In this document: positions 1 through 8,009 of the stretch, one piece after another
Position numbering within the stretch: the first letter of the stretch is position 1
Layout of the letters: each line of letters starts with the position of its first letter
Source of the DNA: Stenotrophomonas acidaminiphila
GTDB lineage: Bacteria > Pseudomonadota > Gammaproteobacteria > Xanthomonadales > Xanthomonadaceae
Reading direction: 5' to 3'
Length of the DNA stretch: 36,534 bases
Assembly (NCBI RefSeq): GCF_001431595.1
Contig: NZ_LDJO01000068.1
Location: forward strand, 1-36,534
Made by a program: the position numbers and the translations under genes
Notes under the pieces: model-generated
Told to the model about the DNA's origin: nothing
Seen by the model: only the letters and a program-made list of their open reading frames with translations
Database searches by the model: none

Positions 1-59
1 GGACCGGAGCGCAGCGCGGCCTACCTGGCGGGCATCGATGCCGCGCTGCGCTCCGGTCC
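1..59. repeat. Perfect 20-bp inverted repeat inside edd
   Basis: Bases 1-20 are the exact reverse complement of bases 40-59, with a 19-base loop (21-39). Both arms are coding (GPERSAA and AALRSGP). The arm could be longer on the left, outside the window. The encoded residues align with Edd homologues, so the protein sequence is credible. The RNA would form a very stable GC-rich hairpin close to the 5' end of the edd message. Confidence 0.85.
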
Positions 60-1866
60 GTTCCGCTCGCGCCTGAGCTGCGGCAACCTCGCCCATGCCT
101 TCGCCGCCTGCGGCCCGACCGACAAGGGCCGGCTGCGCGGTGACGTGACGCCCAACCTGGGGATCATCACCGCCTACAACGACATGCTCTCGGCGCACCA
201 GCCGTTCGAGCACTACCCGCAGCTGATCCGCGATGCCGCGCGCGAACTCGGCGCCACCGCGCAGGTCGCCGGCGGCGTGCCGGCGATGTGCGACGGCGTC
301 ACCCAGGGCCGCGGCGGCATGGAGCTGTCGCTGTTCTCGCGCGACATCATCGCCCAGGCCACCGCCATCGGCCTGAGCCACGACATGTTCGACGCCACCA
401 TCCACCTGGGCGTATGCGACAAGATCGTGCCGGGCCTGCTGATCGGCGCGCTGGCCTTCGGCCACCTGCCGGCGGTGTTCGTGCCGGCCGGGCCGATGAC
501 CCCGGGCATACCCAACAAGAAGAAGGCCGAGGTGCGCGAGCGCTACGCCGCCGGCGAAGCGACCCGCGAGGAACTGCTGCAGGCCGAGGCCGACTCCTAC
601 CACGCGCCGGGCACGTGCACCTTCTACGGCACCGCCAACTCCAACCAGGTGCTGCTCGAGGCGATGGGCGTGCAGTTGCCGGGGGCGTCCTTCGTCAACC
701 CGGAACTGCCGCTGCGCGATGCGCTCACCCGCGCCGCCACCGCGCGCGCGCTGGAGATCTGCGCGCTCGGCAGCGACTTCCGCCCGCTGGGGCGGCTGAT
801 CGACGAGCGCGCCATCGTCAACGCCGTCGTCGCGCTGATGGCCACCGGCGGCTCCACCAACCACACCATCCACTGGATAGCGGTGGCGCGTGCGGCCGGC
901 ATCGTGCTGACCTGGGACGATATGGACCAGCTCTCGCAGATCGTGCCGCTGCTCGCCCGCGTCTACCCCAACGGCGACGCCGACGTGAACCGTTTCGCCG
1001 CCGCCGGCGGGCCGGGCTTCGTGTTCCGCGAACTGATGGACGCCGGCCTGATGCATGACGACCTGGCGACCATCGCCGAGGGCGGCATGCGCGCCTATGC
1101 GCAGGAGCCGCGGCTGATCGACGGCAAGGTCGTCTACGCGCCGGCCGTCGCGCACAGCGCCGATACCGAGGTCGTGCGTCCGGCCACGGAGCCGTTCGAA
1201 GCCCAGGGCGGGCTGCGCCTGCTCAAGGGCAATATCGGCAGCTCGCTGATCAAGCTGTCGGCGGTGAAGCCGCAGTACCGCACGATCGAAGCACCGGCCG
1301 TGGTCGTGGACGCGCCGCAGGCGTTGAACAAGCTGCATGCCGCCGGCGCCCTGCCGCAGGATTTCGTCGCCGTGGTCCGCTACCAGGGGCCGCGGGCAAA
1401 CGGCATGCCGGAACTGCATTCGCTGGCACCGCTGCTGGGGCTGCTGCAGAACCAGGGCCGGCGCGTGGCACTGGTCACCGACGGGCGCCTGTCCGGCGCG
1501 TCGGGCAAGATCCCGGCCGCCATCCATGTCACCCCCGAAGCCGCCCGTGGCGGCCCGATCGCCCGTATCCGCGAGGGCGACATCATCCGCCTGGACGGCG
1601 AGGCCGGCACCCTGGAAGTGCTGGTGGACGCCACCGAGTGGGCCACCCGCGCCATCGCCGCCAATACCGCGCCGGCGGGCCACGACCTGGGCCGCAATCT
1701 GTTCGCGATGAACCGCCGCGTCGTCGGCCCTGCCGACCAGGGCGCCATTTCGATCTCCTGCGGCCCGGCGCGGGCCGATGGCGGCGTATGGGCGTACGAC
1801 GCCGAGTACGAACTCGGCCACGATGCCGCCGCTGCCGCGGCCCCGCACGCAGCCAAGGACGCCTGA
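1..1866 (+). CDS. edd: 6-phosphogluconate dehydratase (Edd), 5' end missing
   Basis: The frame is open from the first base to the TGA at 1864-1866 (621 residues), so the start lies upstream of the window. The enzyme dehydrates 6-phosphogluconate to KDPG in the cytosolic Entner-Doudoroff pathway. It belongs to the IlvD/Edd family of Fe-S dehydratases. Visible family blocks are [14 protein letters not shown] near the start, [54 protein letters not shown] and [20 protein letters not shown], collinear with E. coli Edd. By that alignment only about 15 to 20 N-terminal residues are missing. The C-terminus carries an Ala/His-rich extension not seen in E. coli Edd. The first in-frame ATG in the window is too far downstream to be the start. 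eda follows 43 bases later and is presumably co-transcribed. Codons 1-20 form a perfect 20-bp inverted repeat, described separately. Confidence 0.97.
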   Translation, partial: GPERSAAYLAGIDAALRSGPFRSRLSCGNLAHAFAACGPTDKGRLRGDVTPNLGIITAYNDMLSAHQPFEHYPQLIRDAARELGATAQVAGGVPAMCDGVTQGRGGMELSLFSRDIIAQATAIGLSHDMFDATIHLGVCDKIVPGLLIGALAFGHLPAVFVPAGPMTPGIPNKKKAEVRERYAAGEATREELLQAEADSYHAPGTCTFYGTANSNQVLLEAMGVQLPGASFVNPELPLRDALTRAATARALEICALGSDFRPLGRLIDERAIVNAVVALMATGGSTNHTIHWIAVARAAGIVLTWDDMDQLSQIVPLLARVYPNGDADVNRFAAAGGPGFVFRELMDAGLMHDDLATIAEGGMRAYAQEPRLIDGKVVYAPAVAHSADTEVVRPATEPFEAQGGLRLLKGNIGSSLIKLSAVKPQYRTIEAPAVVVDAPQALNKLHAAGALPQDFVAVVRYQGPRANGMPELHSLAPLLGLLQNQGRRVALVTDGRLSGASGKIPAAIHVTPEAARGGPIARIREGDIIRLDGEAGTLEVLVDATEWATRAIAANTAPAGHDLGRNLFAMNRRVVGPADQGAISISCGPARADGGVWAYDAEYELGHDAAAAAAPHAAKDA

Positions 1867-1909
1867 CCTCCACGGCCCGCACCACGCCCTGCCCCACCGG
1901 AACCCCGCC

Positions 1910-2569
1910 ATGACCATCGCCCAGCACCAGGACCGCGCAGAACACCTGCTCACCGCCGCCGGCATCCTGCCCGTCGTCACCGTCCACACCCTCGACCAGG
2001 CCCGCGCGGTCAGCGCCGCGCTGCTCGAAGGCGGCCTGCCGGCCATCGAGCTGACCCTGCGCACGCCGGTGGCGATGGACGCCTTGTCCATGCTCAAGCG
2101 CGAGCTGCCGGACGTGGTGGTGGGCGCCGGCACGGTGCTGACCGTCGAGCAGATGCGCCAGGCCATCGACGTCGGCGCCGACTTCCTGGTGACCCCGGGC
2201 ACCCCGGCGCACATGGCCGAGGCGCTGGCAAAGGCGCCGCTGCCGGTGGTGCCCGGCGCCGCCTCGCCCACCGAGCTGCTGGCGCTGCTGGCGCGCGGTT
2301 TCCGCGTCTGCAAGCTGTTCCCGGCCACCGCCGTGGGCGGGCTGGCGATGATCAAGGGCGTGGCCGGGCCGATCCCCGAACTGAAACTGTGCCCCACCGG
2401 CGGCATCACCGAGGACACCGCCGGCGATTACCTGAAGCAGAAGAACGTGCTCTGCATCGGCGGCTCGTGGATGGTGCAGGATGCCTGGATCCGCACTGGC
2501 CAGTGGGACCAGGTCAGGCAGTCGGCCGCCGCGGCCGCCGCCATCGTGCGCGCGGTCCGCGCCGGCTGA
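1910..2569 (+). CDS. eda: KDPG/KHG aldolase (Eda)
   Basis: This gene encodes 2-keto-3-deoxy-6-phosphogluconate aldolase, 219 residues, the usual family length. It cleaves KDPG to pyruvate and glyceraldehyde 3-phosphate in the cytosol, directly after Edd. The sequence shows a class I aldolase TIM barrel: the general acid/base Glu47 in IELTLRT, the VGAGTV phosphate/loop block at 71-76, the Schiff-base Lys135 in CKLFPAT, the CPTGGI loop and LCIGGSW near the C-terminus. The frame is open upstream of 1910, but homologues start close to the ATG at 1910, which gives an N-terminus (MTIAQHQ) like other Eda proteins. The Shine-Dalgarno is weak (GGA about 10 bases upstream), which fits translation coupled to edd. 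A hairpin directly after the stop probably ends the transcript. Confidence 0.97.
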   Translation: MTIAQHQDRAEHLLTAAGILPVVTVHTLDQARAVSAALLEGGLPAIELTLRTPVAMDALSMLKRELPDVVVGAGTVLTVEQMRQAIDVGADFLVTPGTPAHMAEALAKAPLPVVPGAASPTELLALLARGFRVCKLFPATAVGGLAMIKGVAGPIPELKLCPTGGITEDTAGDYLKQKNVLCIGGSWMVQDAWIRTGQWDQVRQSAAAAAAIVRAVRAG

Positions 2570-2587
2570 GCCCCAGGCCGGGGCTTT
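2569..2587 (+). terminator. Probable terminator of edd-eda
   Basis: AGCCCC (2569-2574), loop AGGCC, GGGGCT (2580-2585), then TTT counting the last stem base. The stem is short and GC-rich and starts at the last base of the eda stop codon. The U run is short, as is common in high-GC genomes, so this is a likely rather than certain intrinsic terminator. Confidence 0.5.
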
Positions 2588-2938
2588 GCGCGCACACCGC
2601 GAACGCCCGGACGCCCGGACGCAGCATGCGTGTTTGCCCGCGCCGCGCGGGACCAGGCCCGGCACGCGCATGCGCAACCTCTTCCTCCCGCGCGGCCTGG
2701 CCGCCGATGACCCCACCATCGTGCGCCTCACCCGCGACCACCGGCTGCCGCTGGAAACCGGTATCGAGCAGACGCCGCCCTGGAACAAAGGGCAGCACCA
2801 GTTCGTATGCGGGAAGATCGACGACGGCGGCGCCGGGGCCCGCCTCGTCGCGCGATCGAGCGCGCCCTTGCACGCGCACACCGGCCGCGCCCGCACTACC
2901 GGCTGAGCCGACGGCGGCATCGCCGGCCGCCGGCCGCC
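2588..2938. other. Intergenic region between convergent eda and the glucan locus
   Basis: About 350 bases lie between the eda terminator and the end of the minus-strand glycosidase. The only content I can point to is a possible 78-residue plus-strand reading frame (2670-2906, listed separately) and a modest GGCGGC/GCCGCC hairpin at 2913-2931. That hairpin could act in the termination of the minus-strand operon. No known RNA, repeat family or mobile-element end was recognised. Confidence 0.5.
2670..2906 (+). CDS. Possible small protein, unknown (78 aa)
   Basis: An ATG at 2670 opens a 78-codon frame ending with TGA at 2904-2906. It begins MRNLFLPRGLAADDPTIVR and contains ETGIEQTPPWNKGQHQF. Codon use resembles the real genes here: most third positions are G or C, with GCC, CTG, CGC, ACC and GAC common. 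That is the only support. No convincing Shine-Dalgarno, signal peptide, membrane segment or known domain is visible. It could be a real small gene, the remnant of a larger one, or chance in GC-rich DNA. No function is proposed. Confidence 0.22.
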   Translation: MRNLFLPRGLAADDPTIVRLTRDHRLPLETGIEQTPPWNKGQHQFVCGKIDDGGAGARLVARSSAPLHAHTGRARTTG

Positions 2939-5900
2939 TCAGCGCCGGCCGCGCTCGCTGCGGCGCAGGTCGGCGGGGATCTCGATCTCGACCTTCGCCG
3001 GCAGCGTGGTGATCCGCAGTTCGGTGCCCGACCACGCCGCCGGTTCGCCGTTGATGCGGGCCTGCCCAGGCTCGCCCGCGTAGGGCCATGGCAGCACCAG
3101 CCCGCCGCTGGGCAGGCGCAGGCCGTCGGCGACCTTCAGGGTCAACTCCCGCTCGTCGCGCACCAGCGAGTAACGCAGCGGGCCGTGCGCGGTGCGCAGC
3201 CCCTCGATGGCGATGCCCTTGCCCGCCAGCCATGCCGCCGGCACCCCGGCGGCAAGCACGACGGCGTCGTCGATCTCGCGTTCGTAGGCGAACATGTCCA
3301 GCGCCGAGCGCACGAAATCCGAAGCCACCCACGCGTGCGGCAGGTCGCCGACGAAGAACGGCGTGCGCGGCGTGGAGGACACCACCTCGGCCCACTGGTT
3401 CCAGGCCGGCGGCGCGCGGTCGCGGAAGAAGAACTCGCTGGCCTCCCAGGCGCGCTCGCGCCAGCCCAGGCGCACGAAGGCACCGACGTTGCGCCACTCG
3501 TACGGGGTGTAGTCCTTCCATTGGCGCTTGCCGTCGCGGCGCTCGACGAACTGCTGCCAGTAGCGCTCGAAGGTGGTGTCCAGCGCCGGCTGCGGCAGCC
3601 GCCCCTGCTCGCCACCCGGCGCCAGCGCGATGGTGGTCGAGGTCGCGTCGAAATCGCCCAGCTCGACCGAGCCTGGCAGGTAGTCGATGCGGTGCGCGGC
3701 CATGCTCGCGCGCAGCGAGGCGTCCAGGTCCTGGCGGAACTGGTCGCGCGAAGCGGCCATCGCTTCGGCCTCGGTGGCCAGGCCCAGCGCCACGGCCATG
3801 TCGGCCGCGTCCTTGTAGCCACGCAGCGCCCAGAAATCGTCCCAGTACGAATGCACCGGCTTGGCCGAATAGCCCTCGTGGCTGATCGACGCCGGCATCA
3901 TCCCGTAGAAGCCCGGGTTGCGCGCACGGTTGTCCTCGCTGCGCTCGCTCAGCCGCAGGTCTTCCATGTAGCCCCACGCGGCCAGTACGTGCGGCCACAT
4001 GCGCTGCAGGAATTCCGGGTCGCCGGTGTGGCGCCAATAGCTGGCGATGGCATGGATCAGCTCGCCGTGGCTGTCGTTTTCCGGCACCGGATCGCTGCCG
4101 CGCGCGTCCACGCAGCACGGCACCATGCCGCTGTCGAACTGGTAGGGCGCATACCATTCCAGGTACTGCCGCACCGCGTCCTCGCGGCCCAGCCGCAACA
4201 GCCCTTCGGAGATCATCGCGCCGTCGCGGATCCAGCTGCGCGCATACGAGCGCGTGCCCGGCTGCAGGCTCGGCCCCACCCGCGAGATCAGCATGTGCGC
4301 CAGCGCGGTGCGCAGCGTATCGGCCAGCGGCTGGCCGGCCTCGGGCAACTGCAGCCGCACCTGGTCCAGCTTCTGCCGCCACATCGCCGCGACCTGCTGC
4401 TGCGCCTTGTCCGCGTCGAAACGGCCGGGCATCGACCAGTTGCCGGTCTGCGGCAGCACCAGCGCGACCTCGCGGCTCTGCCCCGGCTCCAGTTTCCAGG
4501 TGTAGAGCATCGCGCCGGACGCCAGCCCGCCCGGGTCGCTGACCTCGCGCGTGCCCGGCAGGGTCTTGTCGGCCAGGTGGGTGACGTCGAACTTGCTGTC
4601 GAACGCACTGGCGAAACCGGCATCGGGCGGCATCGCGGCGAACACCCGCGGCTGGCCGTTGACCGCCACCCGGGCACCCTGGATCGCCAGCCGCTCGATC
4701 CGGCTCACGCCGCCGACGGTATTGAGGAACTGGCTGGGCGGGTTGACCTGGAACGGCCGCACCGCCAGCGCCAGCCGGTACTCGTGCGCCACCTTGTCCG
4801 GATTGTGCAGGCGGTAACGAGCCACCAGCTGCGCCTGCTCGGGGCGGCCCTGCACGAAACCGGTGACCTGCAGGCCGAATCGGTCGTGCTTCCATTCGAC
4901 CGAGGGAATCGGCAGGTAGCCGTCCTGCAGGCGCTGGCTGGCGCTCACGTCGGCCCAGCCCAGCACCTTGCCGTCGAGCACCACGAACGGCTCGATGCTG
5001 AAGCCGGCGCGCGCCGCCTCCAGGGTGCCGTCCTCGCCCATCAGCGCCTGCTCGCGGCCGCCGTCCAGGCCCAGCAGGGTCCAGTACGGCTGCTCGCCGG
5101 AGAAGCCCCGCGGCAGCGACCCGCGCGGCAGGTCGCGCGCGACCGAGCGCACGAAATCATTGGGCGTGGCGGCGAACTCCAGCGGCTTCAGGCTGATGTC
5201 GCGGATGCCATAGCGCCAGCTGGGCCCGTCGACCAGATCGAACCGCAGGTAGCGCGCCTCGGTCTCGGGCAGGGCCAGCCAATCGCGGCCGCCACCACCG
5301 GCGGTCACCTCGCGCAGCCGGTGCCAGTCGCGGCCGTCGACCGAGGCCTGCACGACGTAGCGCGAGGCTTCCAGCCCCGGCACCCACTGGATCACCGCGC
5401 CGCCGAACTCACGCACCTTGCCCAGGTCCAGGCTGACGGTCTGCTGCTTGACCCCGCCGCTGATCCACACCGTATCCGGCTTGCCGTCGGCAATGCGCTG
5501 CTGCAGCGCAGTCGCGGTGTCGGCGATCACCGTGGTGGTCAGTGCCGAGGTGTCCTCCTTCGGCAGCGGCTGCAGGGTGAGCTGGTCGAAGCACACCGTG
5601 CCCTTGCCCCCCACCTTGCTGTAGATGGTGAACTCCACCGCGGCGCTGCGCCGCAGGACCCGGTCCTGGCCCGGCCCCCAGGCCTTTTCGATGTGGCGCT
5701 TGCGGTAGCTCACCCGGGTCCAGTCCTTCGGGAAGCTGTAACCGCTGCGGTTGACCCACCACACGTTGTCGCCGCTGGCGTCGATCAGCTTGAACTGCAG
5801 GTCGTTGGCCGGCGAATCGCCGCGCAGGCCGAAACTCACCTGGTAGTTGTCCGGCCAGGTGACATCCAGCCGGCGGCGGATGCCGGCATAGCCGGACACC

Positions 5901-6106
5901 TCGTGGAAGTCGTAGTCCAGGCACAACGCGCGGCCGCCGTTGCCGGTCACCGGCCGCAGCGAGCCGCTGACCTGCGGCGAGGTGATCAGCTGCCAGGCGC
6001 CGATGTCGTCGAACTTCGCCAGCACCCGGCTTCCCGTCTCGGCGGCCAGGCCGTTGCCGGCCAGCGTCGCGGTGGAAAACAGCATGGCGGCAAGGAACAT
6101 TCTCAT
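2939..6106 (-). CDS. Large secreted discoidin-domain glycosidase-like protein
   Basis: This 1055-residue exported protein is the last gene of the minus-strand carbohydrate locus. Residues 1-22 form a signal peptide (MRMFLAAML..., cut after GLAA). Residues about 25-180 look like a beta-sandwich carbohydrate-binding module (FDDIGAWQL near the start, VCFDQLTLQPL at the end). Residues about 190-310 resemble an F5/8 type C (discoidin) module, with QQTVSLDLGKVREFGG and RYLRFDLVDG. Residues about 345-590 look like a beta-rich supersandwich. Residues about 595-950 look like an (alpha/alpha)6 six-hairpin catalytic domain, with the GH15-like motif SWIRDGAMISEGLLRLG (624-640) and the acidic block PENDSHGELIHA (675-686). 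A short beta domain closes the protein. I cannot assign a CAZy family. From context it probably attacks oligo- or polysaccharides made available by the neighbouring GH144-like enzyme. The ATG at 6106 was chosen for its compact signal peptide; an ATG at 6139 is an alternative. It lies 188 bases after the permease gene. Confidence 0.85.
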   Translation of the reverse strand: MRMFLAAMLFSTATLAGNGLAAETGSRVLAKFDDIGAWQLITSPQVSGSLRPVTGNGGRALCLDYDFHEVSGYAGIRRRLDVTWPDNYQVSFGLRGDSPANDLQFKLIDASGDNVWWVNRSGYSFPKDWTRVSYRKRHIEKAWGPGQDRVLRRSAAVEFTIYSKVGGKGTVCFDQLTLQPLPKEDTSALTTTVIADTATALQQRIADGKPDTVWISGGVKQQTVSLDLGKVREFGGAVIQWVPGLEASRYVVQASVDGRDWHRLREVTAGGGGRDWLALPETEARYLRFDLVDGPSWRYGIRDISLKPLEFAATPNDFVRSVARDLPRGSLPRGFSGEQPYWTLLGLDGGREQALMGEDGTLEAARAGFSIEPFVVLDGKVLGWADVSASQRLQDGYLPIPSVEWKHDRFGLQVTGFVQGRPEQAQLVARYRLHNPDKVAHEYRLALAVRPFQVNPPSQFLNTVGGVSRIERLAIQGARVAVNGQPRVFAAMPPDAGFASAFDSKFDVTHLADKTLPGTREVSDPGGLASGAMLYTWKLEPGQSREVALVLPQTGNWSMPGRFDADKAQQQVAAMWRQKLDQVRLQLPEAGQPLADTLRTALAHMLISRVGPSLQPGTRSYARSWIRDGAMISEGLLRLGREDAVRQYLEWYAPYQFDSGMVPCCVDARGSDPVPENDSHGELIHAIASYWRHTGDPEFLQRMWPHVLAAWGYMEDLRLSERSEDNRARNPGFYGMMPASISHEGYSAKPVHSYWDDFWALRGYKDAADMAVALGLATEAEAMAASRDQFRQDLDASLRASMAAHRIDYLPGSVELGDFDATSTTIALAPGGEQGRLPQPALDTTFERYWQQFVERRDGKRQWKDYTPYEWRNVGAFVRLGWRERAWEASEFFFRDRAPPAWNQWAEVVSSTPRTPFFVGDLPHAWVASDFVRSALDMFAYEREIDDAVVLAAGVPAAWLAGKGIAIEGLRTAHGPLRYSLVRDERELTLKVADGLRLPSGGLVLPWPYAGEPGQARINGEPAAWSGTELRITTLPAKVEIEIPADLRRSERGRR

Positions 6107-6192
6107 CGCGGTGGATCTCGGTGCGGGGGCAACGGCCATGGTGGAATTTTCGCAGAACTCAGGGCGGGTGCAGGCGGTGGTCCGGCAGTTCT

Positions 6193-6270
6193 GCGTCGCC
6201 CTCACGGGCGCGACGCCGGCGGCTCCGGAGCCCCCGCCCCTCCTTGCCCATGCACCCGCGGACGCGCGGG
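6193..6270 (-). other. Intergenic hairpins between the permease and large glycosidase genes
   Basis: Two stem-loops lie in the 188-base gap. The first pairs GCGTCGCCC (6193-6201) with the stretch 6206-6216 across a 4-base loop and a 2-base bulge. The second is CCCGCG, loop GACG, CGCGGG at 6255-6270, about 25 bases after the permease stop. Neither is followed by a U run on the minus strand. They may stabilise or attenuate the transcript between operon segments rather than terminate it fully. Confidence 0.45.
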
Positions 6271-6294
6271 GCAGGCCCTGGCAGGCGCGCCGGC

Positions 6295-7131
6295 TCACCC
6301 CTTCACGCTGCCCAGCAGCAGCCCCTGGATGTAATAACGCTGCAGCAGCAGGAACAGCGCCAGCACCGGCACCACGGTGATCACCGCGCCGGCCATCATC
6401 ATTTCCACGTCCATGATGTGCTCGCGCGAAAGCGAGGCCAGTGCCACCGGCAGGGTGTAGTGCTCCTGGTCGGTCAGCACGATCAACGGCCACATGAAAT
6501 CGTTCCATGCGCCCATGAACGTGAAGATCGCCAGCGTCACCAGCACCGGCTTGAGCATGGGCAGCACGATCTGGAAGAAGATCCGCGCCTCGCTGGCGCC
6601 GTCGATGCGCGCGGCCTCCAGCAGCTCGTCGGGGATCGAGCGCGCATACTGCCGCACCAGGAAGATGCCGAACACGCTGGCCAGCGCCGGCACCACCACC
6701 CCGCCCCAGGTGTTGACCAGCCCCAGCTGCTTCATCAGCAGGAACAGCGGCAGCATCGCCACCTGCGCCGGGATCACCAATGCCGCCAGCAGCGCCTGGA
6801 ACACGCGCTCGCGGCCGGCGAAGCGCAGCTTGGCGAAGGCGTAGCCGGCCAGGGTGTTGAACAGCAGCGAGCCCAGGGTGATGCCCACCGACATGCCCAG
6901 GCTGTTTAGGAAATTGCCGGCCATGCCGGTGCGCGCGAACAGTTCGCGGTAGTTGTCCAGGGTGGGCTGCGCCGGCAGCAGTGGTGGCGGGAACTGCGAG
7001 GCCTGTCCGCTGGGCATGAACGACACCGACAGCATCCATGCCAGCGGCGCCAGGCTCACCAGCGCCAGGACCAGCAGGGCACCATTGATCCAGCCGCCCC
7101 AGGCGCGCGATTGACCGATCTCGCGGCTCAT
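6295..7131 (-). CDS. Sugar ABC transporter permease, MalG/UgpE type
   Basis: This 278-residue inner-membrane permease belongs to the carbohydrate-uptake-1 (CUT1) family. It has six predicted membrane spans; the first (GALLVLALVSLAPLAWMLSV) follows a short cytoplasmic N-terminus. The ATPase-contact EAA loop is present as EAARIDGASEARIFFQIVLP. The protein ends in a short polar tail, LLGSVKG, typical of MalG-type subunits. The ATG at 7129-7131 overlaps the TGA of the preceding permease gene (ATGA), so the two are translationally coupled and probably form a heterodimer. No ATPase gene is present in the window. Within the locus it would import oligosaccharides delivered to the periplasm by the TonB-dependent receptor and bound by the lipoprotein at 8006-9280. 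Confidence 0.93.
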   Translation of the reverse strand: MSREIGQSRAWGGWINGALLVLALVSLAPLAWMLSVSFMPSGQASQFPPPLLPAQPTLDNYRELFARTGMAGNFLNSLGMSVGITLGSLLFNTLAGYAFAKLRFAGRERVFQALLAALVIPAQVAMLPLFLLMKQLGLVNTWGGVVVPALASVFGIFLVRQYARSIPDELLEAARIDGASEARIFFQIVLPMLKPVLVTLAIFTFMGAWNDFMWPLIVLTDQEHYTLPVALASLSREHIMDVEMMMAGAVITVVPVLALFLLLQRYYIQGLLLGSVKG

Positions 7132-8009
7132 ACCAGCTCCCTGCGCCGGCCGAAGCGCAGCATCAGCGTGGTCACACCCAGGATGATCAGGAACAGCAGG
7201 AACGCCACCGCCGAGGCGCGCCCCAGGTTCCACCACTTGAAGCCTTCCTCGAACATGTAATACAGCACGCTGACCGTACTCTGCAGGGGGTCGCCGCGGG
7301 TCATCACGTAGGGCTCGGCGAACAGCTGGAAGTAGCCGGACACGGTGATCACCCCGACCACCAGCAGCACCGGCCCGAGCATCGGCAGGGTGATGTGCAG
7401 GAACTGCTTCCAGCGCGAGGCGCCGTCGATCCGCGCGGCCTCGTACAGGTCGCGCGGGATGGCCTGCAGCCCGGCCAGGAAGATCACCATGTTGTAGCCG
7501 AAGTTCTTCCACACCGCGAACAGGATGATGGTCGGCATCGCCCAGTGCGGGTCGCCGAGCCAGTCCACCGGGTCGATGCCGGCATGCCCCAGCGTCCAGT
7601 TCACCAGCCCGTAGCGGGTATGGAACAGGTAGCGCCAGATCACCGCCACCGCCACCAGCGTGGTCACCACCGGGGCGAACAGCGCGGTTCGGAACAAGGG
7701 CTTGAAACGCGCCACCGGCGCATTGAGCAGCATCGCCGCGCCCAGCGACAGGGCGATGGACAGCGGCACGCCGAGCACCACGAAATACGCGGTGTTGCCC
7801 AGCGACTTCCAGAACATCGGCGTGCGCAGCAGGTCCAGGTAGTTGTGCAGGCCGACGAAGCGCAGGTTGTGCGGGTCGGCCAGCGCGTACAGGTCGAAAT
7901 CGGTCAGGCTCAACGCCAATGCCGACAGCACCGGCAGCCCGAAGAACACCCCGATCACGATCAGTGCAGGCGCGGCGAACACCCAGCCGGCGAGCATGCC
8001 CCGCTTCAT
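7128..8009 (-). CDS. Sugar ABC transporter permease, MalF/UgpA type
   Basis: This 293-residue inner-membrane permease is the partner of the downstream MalG-like subunit in a CUT1-type importer. It starts with a membrane span (GWVFAAPALIVIGVFFGLPV) and has about six spans in total. The EAA loop that docks the ATPase is visible as EAARIDGASRWKQFLHITLP. Its length matches UgpA/LacF-type subunits, which lack the long periplasmic insert of E. coli MalF. The ATG at 8007-8009 overlaps the stop of the solute-binding protein gene (ATGA), and its own stop overlaps the next start. Binding protein, MalF-like and MalG-like subunits are therefore tightly coupled. The substrate is inferred from the neighbouring GH144-like gene and not from the permease itself. 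Confidence 0.93.
   Translation of the reverse strand: MKRGMLAGWVFAAPALIVIGVFFGLPVLSALALSLTDFDLYALADPHNLRFVGLHNYLDLLRTPMFWKSLGNTAYFVVLGVPLSIALSLGAAMLLNAPVARFKPLFRTALFAPVVTTLVAVAVIWRYLFHTRYGLVNWTLGHAGIDPVDWLGDPHWAMPTIILFAVWKNFGYNMVIFLAGLQAIPRDLYEAARIDGASRWKQFLHITLPMLGPVLLVVGVITVSGYFQLFAEPYVMTRGDPLQSTVSVLYYMFEEGFKWWNLGRASAVAFLLFLIILGVTTLMLRFGRRRELV

Noticed and set aside
2807..6334. A plus-strand open frame of about 1,175 codons opposite the large glycosidase gene
   Set aside because: Antisense shadow: no domains, no signal peptide, and an Arg/Gln/Ala-rich composition. The minus-strand reading has clear modules and a signal peptide.
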